Of a DNA stretch of 64,000 bases, positions 37,283 through 48,779 are shown piece after piece. The DNA lies in contig CM048839.1 of the NCBI GenBank assembly GCA_026545765.1, positions 18,290,566-18,354,565 of the forward strand, written 5' to 3'. Positions within the stretch are counted from its first letter, which is position 1. Every line of letters begins with the position of its first letter. A program made the position numbers and the translations under genes. This DNA comes from Plantago major. Its lineage: Eukaryota > Streptophyta > Magnoliopsida > Lamiales > Plantaginaceae. Below the pieces are notes generated by a model that ran no database searches, was not told the origin of the DNA, and worked only from the letters and a program-made list of their open reading frames with translations.

Positions 37283-39398
37283 TTAATTCGATTGTGTACT
37301 AACATTTTCTATTTCTCTCCTCAACAATTCTTGCAAAAAATCATTCCACGAATCAATCGGACCAGGTAAACACCAGTGGACGCAGTCATTAACCCATGCC
37401 TGATTCGGCACTTGCCAGTGCCCATATTTACTAGGATGCCCGTCTGGCCTCATTTGCATAAGCTTCGTGGCATCAAACAACCGCAACTTTCCCCGGTTTC
37501 TTCTTCTTGCCCTTTGTGCGATTCTCAACTCATCCAACTGGATTAAATACATTTGCAAACTGTAATCTTCCAAAACTGTCTCATTCCTCTTAAACGGTCT
37601 TGTTCGTGGACAATCCCCACCTTTGTCCCATGGTGCACCCTCAAAGTGCGAAGGTGCAAAGGATCTTAAAAATGTGACCCCGTTGAAGTTTTCAGCCGCA
37701 TTAATGGCACGGAAGGCTGTTCTAAAAGCTCTACGGTAGCCGAAATACGAACTCAAGTGGTTGACATTGGATTCCGGACAATACTGACAGCCGACTAGGC
37801 GGTTTCTTTGGTAGAAGTACATGGGCCGGAAGAACCAGTGCCCCGCGGAGATTATGACATAGTCATAAGACGCGATTTTAGTGGTCCAGTGTAGATCGAA
37901 TTCGTCTAGATATAAGTTGAAAGGTCGCTTCTCATCGTTAGGGTCCGTTTTTAGTGTCTTAACCAAATAGGGTGCCCAAAACATGGAGACATTGAAGTCA
38001 TGATCTCTATACTCATAGCGTCTGTTTTGGTCCAATGGGTCTGATAGATCTACTGGAATCACAACCTGAGACATTTAACCAGATCCATACATCAGTCATA
38101 TGTTTACATGATACGTAAAACATAGCAAACAAGCTTTTTAAAATCTGAATCAAGTCCCATCAATTAACTAATTTGTGTCATTTTTAGGTAGAAAGAATAA
38201 GCAAATCTGTCCCATATGCTCGTTTTGTCAACTCTAAGAATGGAGTATCTGGAATGACAGTAAGATGGATCTGACATTTATTAAGGATCTAACGAATTGA
38301 AAGAAGTCAAATCAAATTTTAATATGCAAAGAATCTGATCACTTCCAGATCTGTCTCATGTGTCACATTTAGGTTTCGAAGGAAAAATGATTCTTGATTA
38401 TTTTTTAAAAATAACGGGTTTCTACTTAGTTTACTCCAAAAACCATTTTGAAGATCAATTCAACTACATTTGATAATTTGGAAGACATAGGAAAAGGCCA
38501 CTCTATATTAGTAAAAGTTGAGTGTGTCAAATAAGTGGCAAGGCATGATTTTCTTCATGTTCATGAAAAACATACTTACCCTGGACAAGAGGCAAATCAA
38601 AGACTGCATATGGTTTCTAGCAACAGAGTCACCAACAAAGGCTATTGATTTTCCCCTCATAAGCTCCAAAAAGCTCGCCGGGTCGAAAACAGACAGTTCG
38701 CAATCGTCAGGCTTCCACCTCCATTTCAAGAACCCTCTGTCAGGCCTCCCAAATTTCAAGCAATTTTGATGCTCTTGAATCGCATTACAAGTCACATTTG
38801 TGTAATATGGTCCTTCAGGATTCGGCACCCATTCTCCTGTGAATAAGTCACATTTATCATAATCCAACACCTCTGATCGTATCATTGTACGTTCTCTGTT
38901 TCTAGTTGGTGCATGATGATGCTCTTTCCTCCTGGCTCTTACATGTTCTGCTCGAGAGTCTTTAGCAATGTTTGGTTGAGCCCGTGCAGATCTTTTCCGC
39001 CTACCCTTCACATGTTTCTTTTCGTGAACCACCTCATCATGTTGTTGCTCCGCCACACCACCATGGTCAGGCAGTGTGTCTTCCCTTTGATCAACGAGAT
39101 GTTTGACATCATCGTGATAATTTGTAAAAGCGTTATTGCTATCAGTTTTAGGAATATCAATTGGAGGCTTTGTGCTTTTGATAATGGGAGAATGTATATA
39201 TAATTTTGATCTTATTGAATCTTCCAAAGATTCATATGAACGAGAAGCTTCGTATAGTTTCCTGGAAGAATCTCTAATGAAGGGATAATATAAAGGGATT
39301 GTTAAAAGAACAGTGAGGGCTATGAGTGGAAGAAATTTTGATGATTTTCTTCTTGTTTGGTGTTTTCCCAAGGAAAGTTCAGAAACTTGGCGCCTCAT
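37283..39398 (-). CDS. TBL: TBL (PMR5-type) polysaccharide O-acetyltransferase, copy E (long basic stem)
   Basis: Exons are 39398-38580 and 38065-37283, phase 0, about 533 residues, the longest of the five. A signal anchor (about 22-42) is followed by a stem of about 140 residues with a strikingly basic, His-rich section ([12 protein letters not shown] and [10 protein letters not shown]). The PMR5-N domain starts [15 protein letters not shown]. The GDS box is [10 protein letters not shown] and the C-terminal motif [10 protein letters not shown] is intact. Intron 514 bp. It is the first gene of the tandem array in the direction of transcription. TATATA at 39521-39527 is a candidate TATA box. 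Confidence 0.93.
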
Positions 39399-39527
39399 TA
39401 TACGGTTTCATGGAGAAGGAAAGTGTAAAAAGGTGTAAAAATTGTGAAACATCAAGTAGAGTTTTCTACGGATACTACGCTGAAATCATTAATGAAGTGA
39501 CTGGTTTTCTATCTGTGTCTATATATG

Positions 39528-40004
39528 GTGGTGTGATTACTAGGAAGGCAAGATATTTTGGTTCATGAAACTTCATAATTTTCCTCGTCTTTCTGTTCTT
39601 AAACTTGTCTAATGATGGTATGTTGGTTAAAAGTCGTAATTGGAGTTGATGGTCACCAATATGAGATGGATTTATAACATTTCATCGTAAGACAGAATGA
39701 TAGGTAACCTGTTCGATAGGACGAGGAATAGGCAGAGATCTAGCAACCTAGCTAGAGTTCTAAAACATTTGTTAGATTTTTTATACAACTCAAATACACA
39801 TAATTTTACAACTAAATCGAGATCATTTGCAATATCAGACTCCAGATTATGCCACAAAAGTAGAGTTCGTACAGGCAGTTTCAATGAGAGAACAATATGA
39901 ATTATGCTTGGAAGTTTTATTGATCAAGTCAATCAGGGATACCCCCTCAAGAAATAGAAATATGCATATAGCAACATGCAAACCTTCAACTTTGATCAAG
40001 AGAA
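39528..40004. other. Intergenic between TBL-E and the BRCT/RING gene
   Basis: Upstream region of TBL-E and 3' flank of the BRCT/RING gene. No gene recognised. Confidence 0.5.
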
Positions 40005-43000
40005 CTAGCGGTTATAGTAAAGCATTCGGAGATCCTGGCAGTGAACACATGTCCAAGGAAACAATGGTGGGTCAAGGCAGTACCTATGAACGCATCGGAT
40101 GTTGCAGAAATGACATTTAATAAGAAGGTCCTCAGGTTCTCTGCTGGAGCATCGGTAGCAAACTTGTGTTAATGGCTGCAAAACACGAAAGAACAGCAAA
40201 ATGTGGAGTTAGACAAAAGACAATAAAATGAAGTCAAATTATTTTCAAAAGAAACAGAGTATATCAGCAAAAGTGGAAAGATTTGGTGGTGTGTGAAGGC
40301 ATAGATCAAAATAAGCTAAACAGGTAGCGAAGTGAAGATTCTGATAGCATACATTGGCAGGGGCAGCGCATGTTTCATCAGGAAGAATGTATAGATCCAC
40401 CTTCGAACTGTCATGCGGAATGGTTTGCGAATATATTTTCTGATCAGATGAATGAGCGTCGTCCAGTTTTGTGATGCATATGAAATTAGATTTACAAAGA
40501 GGACATGTAGAAGGCTTTCTGCTTAAAGCCTGTAAGAAATATAACAATCAGGGCAGAATTCAAAAACCTTTTTATTACTACGAAATGGTGATTAGAATTA
40601 GATACAATCTGCAGAATTAGTTGAATCCAAAAATAATATGCACGCAGCAATGAAGCCACACACTGACACTCTTAGAGCAGTCATGGTAGAAGTTATCGGA
40701 CTGGTGAGCCAAAAAAGAAAGGAAAACACATGAATTTATGAGTTGAGAGAATAAAATTTTATACCTAAAAGACAATATTTCAGTATACTGAGTCTAGCAA
40801 CTTACAACCAGAAAAAAATTGGATTTTGAAAAAAGACCAGAAAAGAAAAGGGGAAGAAAGTTAGGTTTGAAATAAAACTTAAAACTATAAAACACGCACC
40901 GTATGATCTGCCCAACTCTGGATGCATGAAAAACAAAATCGGTGACCACATGGCAGCACCCCTCTGGTGGAACAGAACTCTGTCCAACATATAACACATG
41001 ACAACTCACTTGATTTAGATGGTCTACTGCTATGCTCAAGGTTAATATCCTCTGTGGCATCTTCATAGTGTTCTTTTGAATTTTGGATGTCAGGTGGCGA
41101 TGGTGTGCCAGGAACAAGTGTATCCGGAAACTCACAACAAATATCATCAATCTCTTCGATATCATTAACAGTCTCATCATTTTGCCCACTCAAACAATTT
41201 TCATCAAGTGTGTCTCTGGTCGATGTATTTTGGTGTCTCTCCACATTTGAGATATTAGGCAGAATTCCACTGCGGGTATTTTGATGTAACGTATCAGCCT
41301 CCAGGTGTCCTTGCTCCATGTTTAAAAATGATCCCGAGTCCTTGCGTATATGCTTTTTTACTGGGGCATGACCATCCTGATGAGTTTCTGGTGAAATGTA
41401 ATTTCTTTTCCTCAGTCTACGGAGGTGTTTAGGCCGAGAAGTGCCAGGTTCATTCAGCTATTTACAGAAGACAAGAAACTTAGAACAGACAAAGTTCAGT
41501 TTATAGTTTGAGTGAGCGGACTTGACATGGGAGAAGAGAATTAGTAAAGCAAGTATAGTTGGGACATGGGAACTAGTGGAGTGGAGCGAGGCTCAATGGA
41601 ACACTCGGAATCTACAAAACATTGTAATCAAACGATAATCTGCAAAGAGTCTAATGAAACACAACTGCAATTTCTAGAGAAAGTTGATTGTCACACGCTG
41701 GACAAATTACTAATAACATGAAATTCAAATTTCCATGAGATAACAATATGCTCATGGAGCAGGAGAATATATTCACCTATAAGTTTCAACTGTTTTCTAG
41801 ACTAGTCCTATTTCAGTAGCTGTCCATAATATTTCCAGATGCAATAATACATGTGGATTTCTAGAATATATTAAATCAAGCATATCTGAATAAAGTGGAA
41901 ACAAGGAATAAATGTATCAAGTTTCTTTACCTCATGAATGGCAGTCTCTGGCAGAGTATCACCGTACCTAGTGCCGGTAGGATGGTCGTTGCTTGTATTT
42001 CTTTTGTTTGATTTTTTATGTGATCTATTTGAACCATGTGTTTTCTTCCTAAGCTCAAAAGCCTGAGAATACACCAATACAACAATCAATGATACCCTGA
42101 AATAACAGAATCACAGTGCACAAGCTAAAAAAAATGAAAGAACAGGCATAAACTCAAAGCAATGATGAGAGTTATAAATATTGATCTGTTATCAAGCATG
42201 TGGGTCATTATAACTTTAACATTCTTGTATACTCCATCGCAATGCTCTAGAATCCACACTGACAAAATTTTATCATGCAAGGTCTTGGGGAGGATATTAT
42301 ACCAGTCCATTGAAAGAAAAATTGCAAATAAGAATTAAGAGTATTACATTACACAATAAATAGTACACCAGGTGGAATCAATAGTGAATTAACCAGTCTA
42401 ATCTAATATAAGCTCACATAAGGAGAAAATGAACAGCTTGTGACCTCATTGAAAAGATCAGAATCCACCCAAGTAGCATCCTCCACATCATCACATTCAA
42501 GATCAATAACAGGTTGCTTAATCTTCTTCTTCTCTTTCGAGTGAGCAACAGTATGGTTGATGGCAAACTGAATGTCCAAATGAAGAGGTCCCACGTCTTT
42601 GCCACTGCAATAAACAGGAGACAAAATAAATTAGTCTATAAACAGTAAGACATTGCAATTTGTACAAACAAAGTCATCAGAGGCCCAGAAAAATCAGCAA
42701 TCAATGAAGATCTCTTCGAGGATAATAAAAGGTAAAGCAATTTTTCACAAACATAGTTCACAATTGTTTTAAAAAAGGCATGCTAAATACCCTTGAGTCA
42801 AGCTTGAAGAACATCAATGTTACTTTAGTCATTCTTCTATCAGTCCTTGATGACAGTAAACATCAGAAATCCATGTAACCACCTTTTCCAGACATATTCT
42901 AAGATCACAAGAGACTAGCATAGAACCAATATGAATTACAGTATATTTGAAAAGATCATCACTGGAGATTGTGTTATAATGTGTAAAGGAATCTACCTAT

Positions 43001-43580
43001 GCTAGTCAATCAAGCGATGAATGAACTGATCACCTAACACCGACTCTATGCTACTTGATACAGACTAAACTAACAGAAAATGCTCTTTCAAGACTAATGA
43101 AATTCCACATCCAACTTATCAACAGAAATCACACTTCCAAATGTGTATGGCAGCTCAGAAACAGCAAACCTCTCAAATGTGTATGGCAGCTCAGAAACAC
43201 GCCATTTCTTCTTCACGCATTCCTCAATCCAACGATGATTAACTACAATTATCGCCGAATTCTTAGCAATCTCATACTTTTTGCCTTCAAATTTCCAACA
43301 CACCTAGACAAAAATACACAAGCATCCAAAATCAAAGCACTACTAACTCCAGAACTTACATCCCAAGGTTATTTAGCTTTGTAATTGTGATGTAAGTTAC
43401 ATCACAATTACAAAGCTAAATAACCAAACAAGCAACAACGAAGAATCGAGTCCTTACCAGGTGCGTAACCTTGGGATGCATACTTCCGACATAGCTAGCG
43501 CCAGTACTAGCAATCAGTTTGATGAGATTGAATCTCTCTGTACCGTGATACCCGCTGACTGTAGCGAGAACCGATTCCAT
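40005..43580 (-). CDS. BRCT plus RING and PHD-like zinc finger protein
   Basis: Seven exons join in frame: 43580-43458, 43303-43170, 42604-42418, 42062-41931, 41457-40900, 40529-40353 and 40175-40005, giving about 493 residues. An N-terminal BRCT domain (about 1-85) has [10 protein letters not shown] and [11 protein letters not shown] low-complexity acidic middle follows. A C3HC4 RING (about 346-392) is C-V-I-C...[10 protein letters not shown]...C-P-L-C. A C-terminal PHD-like finger has C-Y-R-C...C-H-F-C...H-R-Y-C...C-V-H-C. The architecture matches plant RING/BRCT proteins such as the Arabidopsis locus I recall as AT1G67180. A nuclear ubiquitin ligase in DNA-damage signalling is an inference. 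The end of exon 3 could instead be at N-E (42448), removing 10 residues. Confidence 0.85.
43138..43198. repeat. 36-bp-offset duplication at the exon 2 donor
   Basis: CAAATGTGTATGGCAGCTC occurs at 43138 and again at 43174. The copy inside exon 2 precedes the donor used; the other copy is the first part of the following intron. Read through, it would repeat V-S-E-L-P-Y-T-F in frame. Confidence 0.85.
43367..43425. repeat. Perfect 29-bp palindrome with 1-nt loop in intron 1
   Basis: Left arm 43367-43395 and right arm 43397-43425 are exact reverse complements, separated by one G at 43396. It lies inside the first intron of the BRCT/RING gene and could form a very stable hairpin in DNA or pre-mRNA. 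Confidence 0.95.
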
Positions 43581-43893
43581 TTCTATCATCGGAATTTACA
43601 AACCTCCTGCAGTAAACGATATGAAATTTACAAACCTCCTGCAGCTAAAATGAATCGTTTCCAAATCAGATGTCGAAATTGAGAGTAAAACCCTAGCATC
43701 GATGAGGAATTTCATCTAGATTCACGAGCTTCGATTTACCTGTTTAGAGTCGGAGATGAAATTGATCGAATTGAACTGAATCGGCGGGAGAATGAAAATG
43801 TTTGAAATTTTGGGACTGTTTTGAGGCAAATTGAAGATTTTAACCTCCGCAAATGATACGGAACAAAATATTATTGTAAATGTCTGTGGCCAT

Positions 43894-44713
43894 TGAATTA
43901 ACAATTAGTATATTTCGCGAGTTATTAAAAATGTCTTGAAATCCTCTGAATTAATTAATTAGTCCCTGAGTTATGGAAAATGTGCGCGAAACCCCCGAGT
44001 TATTAAAACGTATGCGTGGAACCCCGGCCTTTTTTTTTACGAGCGTCTTTCGTGTTAGGTGCGACAATGGATGTTCTTTTAGGTGTTTTTTACTCCAAAT
44101 TAACGCGACTAGGTGGACTGGACATTCATAGTTTCAGTTTATTATCTTTTGACCTCACTTTTTTCCGTTTACACTAATAATGAATTGGTATATGTTGTTG
44201 ATATGTAATGACAATCTTAATTAGTGTTATCTATGGTTGTTATTTATATATTTCAGTGCTATATAACCAGTAGTGTGTGATCGATTTTTGTTGTTCATTT
44301 AACCAGGAAAAAAGTAGAGTTTTATTATTTTTAATAGCTCAAATTTAAGTCATTTTAATATTTTCGAAAATTTTGACTAATGAATCAAACTGCACACAAT
44401 ACGAATTTATCATGTATATTTAATATTTATGTAAAAGGGGTATTGCAATGACTTTATAAGAATTTCATGGAATTTTGCGCATATTTTTAATAACTATGAT
44501 CTTTTTTTTTTAATTGATTTGGTGTAAGATAACATAAACAAACATCTATAGTCGCACCTGATGAGAGTGTACCTCATACACTTTAAAAATAAATGGTGGG
44601 AAGTTTTGTGCCCATTTTTAATAACTCAAGGGGGTTTGGTACTAATTCGTTAACTCAGAGAGGATTTCGCGCACATTATTAATAACTCAATGGGGTGTTA
44701 TGCATTTAACTCG
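43894..44713. mobile_element. MULE-like element with long imperfect inverted repeats
   Basis: The left arm (43894-44110) and right arm (44500-44713, reverse complement) share the same ordered words: GAGTTATTAAAAATG, GCGCGAAA, CCCCCTTGAGTTATTAAA and, further in, AGGTGCGAC..ATGTTC. The arms are about 200 bp and diverged, and the middle is AT-rich with no transposase. Long terminal inverted repeats with sub-repeats suggest a non-autonomous Mutator-like element, but I could not fix its exact ends or a 9-bp duplication. Confidence 0.6.
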
Positions 44714-45153
44714 GATAAAGAAAGCTATATGAAATTGGAAGAATGGAAGTTTAAAATGTGACTTTTACCTTTCTCTGTCCACTTCTATCCTTCCGACCTT
44801 ATAGAATAACTAGTACTAACCCGTAACGATGTCACGGTATAGTTTACTTTTAATAAAAAATAGAAATGTGAGGATTAAATAAATTAATCGAGAAAATAAG
44901 ATAGTCAAAATTCCTTGTAGACAACGTTGGTGCATTAATTGATTCGGTAGTCATTTTCATCCAATATTATATCATTGAGTGTTTATTTATGTTAACTATA
45001 TAAAATGTAAAAATAGGTCTCTGATTACGACATTAATTAATGTACATATTTTTTACAAAAAATCTATCCTCAAATGGAACCAAAATAAAATACAAAAGTA
45101 TACAATGATCAATAGGGTTGTTAAAACAATCTCGATTATATGTGGTCACCCAC

Positions 45154-45176
45154 CACATACACACACACACACACAA
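45154..45176. repeat. (CA)n microsatellite
   Basis: About eight CA units within the presumed Helitron region. Confidence 0.85.
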
Positions 45177-45322
45177 ATATTATAGACGTAATTTCACATG
45201 TTACGATTGTTTTTCCAACCGCGATTTCCAAACTCATGCGGTGGTATCGTCACCCACGAAACACAAAAATTATTATTCTACGAACATAATTTTATATGGT
45301 ACGGTTGTCCCCCCACCCGGTC

Positions 45323-45600
45323 CCGTTATGGATGAATTAAGAAAGTAAAGAGAAGATAGAAGAGAGTTTCCCCGCCTAGAGAATAACTGACGGACCCCCC
45401 ACCCCTCCCGTCATGGAGATCAAGAAAGTACAAAGAAGATCGAAGACATTTTCCCCGCCTAGAGAGTATCGGTGATTCCGAAGCAACTGTTATGGAGATC
45501 AGGAAAGTAGAGAGAAGAAAGCTTCCCCACCTAGAGAGTATCAGATTCCCCAGGGCCGTTATGTATCAAGAAAGTAGAAAGAAGATCGAAGAGCTTTCCA
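45323..45600. repeat. Four degenerate tandem units, about 70-85 bp
   Basis: Each unit has CCGTTATGGA, then ATCAAGAAAGTA.A.AGAAGAT, then TTTCCCCGCCTAGAGAGTA. Units start near 45323, 45411, 45488 and 45556. Confidence 0.8.
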
Positions 45601-45614
45601 CTTCTGAGCATTTA

Positions 45615-46590
45615 TCTGACTAATTCTACAAAATTACGTGAATTTGAATGAATCTGGTGTAATAGTATGAGATTTAATAAAACATATATATACAATTGAC
45701 AAAAATAACAATGAAATATATCTTTGCTAAAAATCTGACTAATTCTACAAAATTTCACGTAGGACTGAAAGAATCTGGTGTAATAGTATTCAAGATTGGT
45801 ATCTATGGATTCGTCTTGTTATGGAGAATTCAAATATATGTTCAAAATATTTTTCGAATTTTTGTAGATAAAGTTATATGAGATTTAATAAAAACTATAT
45901 ATTCAGTCAACATACAAAAAATAACATATATTGAAATATATACTGGCTAAGATACAACTAATTCCACAAAATTCCACGTAAAAACAAACAGTGCAATATA
46001 TACTGGTTGAAAATGCAACTAATTTCACAAAATTCTACGTAGGATTGAATTAGTTTAATAAATGCTCTATTTTTAAAATTTTATTATTTCATTTTTTCGT
46101 ATTTAATAAATTTATATTTTACTTTAATGAATAAAATAATTTATTTAATTAATTAGTATTCAAGATTGGTGTCTAACTGTCTATGGATTCGTCTTGTCGT
46201 GGCGAAGTCAAATATATGTTCAAAATATTTTTTGAATTTTTGTAGATAAAGTTATATGAGATTTAATAAAAACTATATATACAGTCAACACACAAAAAAT
46301 AACAATGAAATATATACTGGCTAAAATACAACTAATTCTATAAAATTCCACGTAGGACTGAATGAAATTTGGTGTAATAGTATTCAAGATTGGTGTCTAT
46401 GGATTCGTCTTGTCATGGTGAATTCAAATATATGTTCAAAATATTTTTCGAATTTTTATAGATAAAGTTATATGAGATTTAATAAAAACTATATACAGTT
46501 AATATACCAAAAATAACATTGAAATATATAATGACTAAAATACAACTAATTCCACAAAATTCCACGTAGGACTGAATGAATCTAGTGAGA
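45615..46590. repeat. Tandem repeat of about 225 bp, three to four units
   Basis: Units contain TAGTATTCAAGATTGGT, TATGGATTCGTCTTGT, AAATATATGTTCAAAATATT, GAGATTTAATAAAAACTAT and AATTCCACGTAGGACTGAAT. Full units begin near 45786, 46157 and 46380, with a partial unit from 45615. There is no coding capacity. Confidence 0.85.
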
Positions 46591-47230
46591 TTTAGCCCCT
46601 TCTGCTTTACATAATATATGGATGGATACAATTCTAATGCTACGATATTAAGAAAAAGTATCTTGAAAAGGAATGATTTGATTGTTTCGCAACGACTCAA
46701 TTTTCAACTTGTGGTGAAAATTGGAGTTGATGAATAGTGATTTAAATTGAGTAAATTCTGAAGTTCTGTATTTGTATTAAATTATAATTTTGATGGAGTT
46801 TAGTAGTATATTAGTAGTTCTTAAGTTTTGAGATTATGAGTTGGTGAATAATATCTCAACTCGAATAGAGCATTTATACTATATCATAATCAAAGTCACC
46901 CAGATAGTTATTACTATCAAAAGAGAAATTACATGAAAATAAATTTTTAAAAAAAGAGAAAAACAAAAACAAAAATCTGCATAACGGTTTCTTTACATAA
47001 CATGACTTCGTCCAAGTATTTCTTCCCATTAATTAAGGGGTTCAAATGGTGTTCCATTTGATCTTTTTAAAACTTAATCCTCATTTGCATTTACAAAATG
47101 TTATATGTACACAAACAAAAGAACAATTGACCTCTCATATAATCAAAATTGTGTTATTATATAAATTTGCTAGGATTCAACTTATATTACGTATTTAAAT
47201 GTGGAAGTGAAAATGATTTATTCATTTAAA

Positions 47231-47266
47231 AGGTTAGACGCGGAAACCGCGTGTCATGAACACTAG
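47231..47266 (+). mobile_element. Helitron-like 3' terminus
   Basis: A perfect 6-bp stem with a 3-nt loop (ACGCGG AAA CCGCGT, 47238-47252) is followed 10 nt later by CTAG (47263-47266) and then T. A hairpin 10-12 nt before CTRR at an A|T insertion site is the defining 3' end of plant Helitrons. The tandem repeats upstream would then be internal to the element. No reliable 5' TC end was fixed. The segment starting ACTAACCCG near 44817 is a candidate left border. Confidence 0.5.
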
Positions 47267-47605
47267 TAGTATAGAGTGAATAAACAAACGCAAAAAATTG
47301 ACAAAACTCAACTCGAGTCGATAGCCGAACACGCATGGTGTGTTTTTCATTTCAGTGTGTTTATAATTGTTTACCTGAAGATAGTGCCTCTATAATAGAC
47401 AAGCTTTCATAGTTTTGCAACCACATTATTGAATTGAAGCAGTAGTACTAAATTGCAGGACATAAAACAAACAACACAATGCAGTCTCTCCATTATTGCA
47501 TTGGTCATGTCTAAAGATGAGGCTATTTAGGTTCACTAATCTTCAGACCAGTTATGTTATGCATAATCCTCCATCAACAGAAAAACTTTGATCTCATACA
47601 ACAAT

Positions 47606-48758
47606 TCAAACCATATAAGGATCAGTAGCACCAGTGTGCAACTTATGCGCCATTCTGAAATTCCTATACTCATGATACAGGAACGGCTTGTATAAACGAG
47701 GATGTTCCTTATCCACGAGTTCATTAGGCGCTTCCACCGCACCCTCTTTTGGTCCTAATAGAAACGAAGCAATCGAAAACCTTATGGCGGCTCTCTTGCA
47801 CATCACTTTGTGTTTCACGTTCAAAAACCTCCCATTACTCCACACCTAATCAATCAACATGCTCAAATCAGACCAATACATAGTAGGCATAAAACCGGCT
47901 AATTATCAACATACAAACAGCATCGACCCTTGTGAGGGGCTACTCACAGTTGCAATATCTCCAAGATTGACAAGAAGGGAACCTGGAAAAGGATCAACCG
48001 CCACGAACCTGCCACACCTTTTCATTACCTCAAGTCCACCAACTAGTTCGTCATCCTGTAAGATCGTAATGAAGCTAGAATCCGTATGGAGCTGTACTCC
48101 AGGGGAACCTACAGTTTCCTCTGTAAAACTGTACTTATTAATCCGGAACTGACAAGACCAATCACCAAATGAGTAACCCTTCACTCCTAGCCCTTCTCCA
48201 ATTTTTCGCCCAATTTCCATCATCAGGTCATTCACTGCTCTAGCATATTTCGTAATCGTTTCCCTGGTTATCATCGCACAAGTCCATCACAAATTAGTAC
48301 TAGTACAATATTCTTTATTAAAATCTTTTTAAATATATTATTTTACAAACTTTGACGACAAACAAAAGTCAAAATAAAGTTTTTAATGAAACGAATGGGA
48401 CAGACGAAAAGAGGACGGACCTTTGATGGGGAGTGACACCCAAACAGGAACAGAAGTTATCGACGTCTTGAACAGAGGACATGTCATAGAGGCCTAATGC
48501 TTCATATAAAGGATTAATCTCCGATGGAGCCATGTAACCGCTACCTGAGATTACGTCCACGTTTCTCTTCTTGGTTTCAGTAGGCAAGTCCAGCAGTGAT
48601 TGCACAACTTCCTTCATTTCGAGCATGAGTGATTTGGGTAAAATTCGATCGAAATTGACGATCCTGAAACATCCCCATTCGTCACATGCCATGATCAGAT
48701 TATCTGACTGGCTGGGGAAATCTTGCATATCGATCACTGGGACTGAAGTGTTGGCCAT
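47606..48758 (-). CDS. DAO: 2-oxoglutarate/Fe(II) dioxygenase, DAO-type auxin oxidase
   Basis: Three exons, 48758-48421, 48263-47948 and 47845-47606, give about 297 residues. The start M-A-N-T-S-V-P-V-I-D is the family-typical one; a Met 7 codons upstream (48779) is less likely. The DIOX_N part has D-E-W-G-C-F-R. G-S-G-Y-M-A-P-S-E-I-N-P-L-Y-E-A-L-G is characteristic of DAO proteins. Iron ligands are H172, D174 (Q-L-H-T-D-S) and H230 (N-V-K-H-K-V). The 2-oxoglutarate Arg is R240 (R-F-S). Family knowledge: DAO converts indole-3-acetic acid to inactive 2-oxindole-3-acetic acid in the cytosol. Oddity: the usual N-H-G-I-P near residue 36 reads N-F-D-R-I-L-P. Confidence 0.88.
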
Positions 48759-48779
48759 TTTTTGCTGAATGAGGATCAA

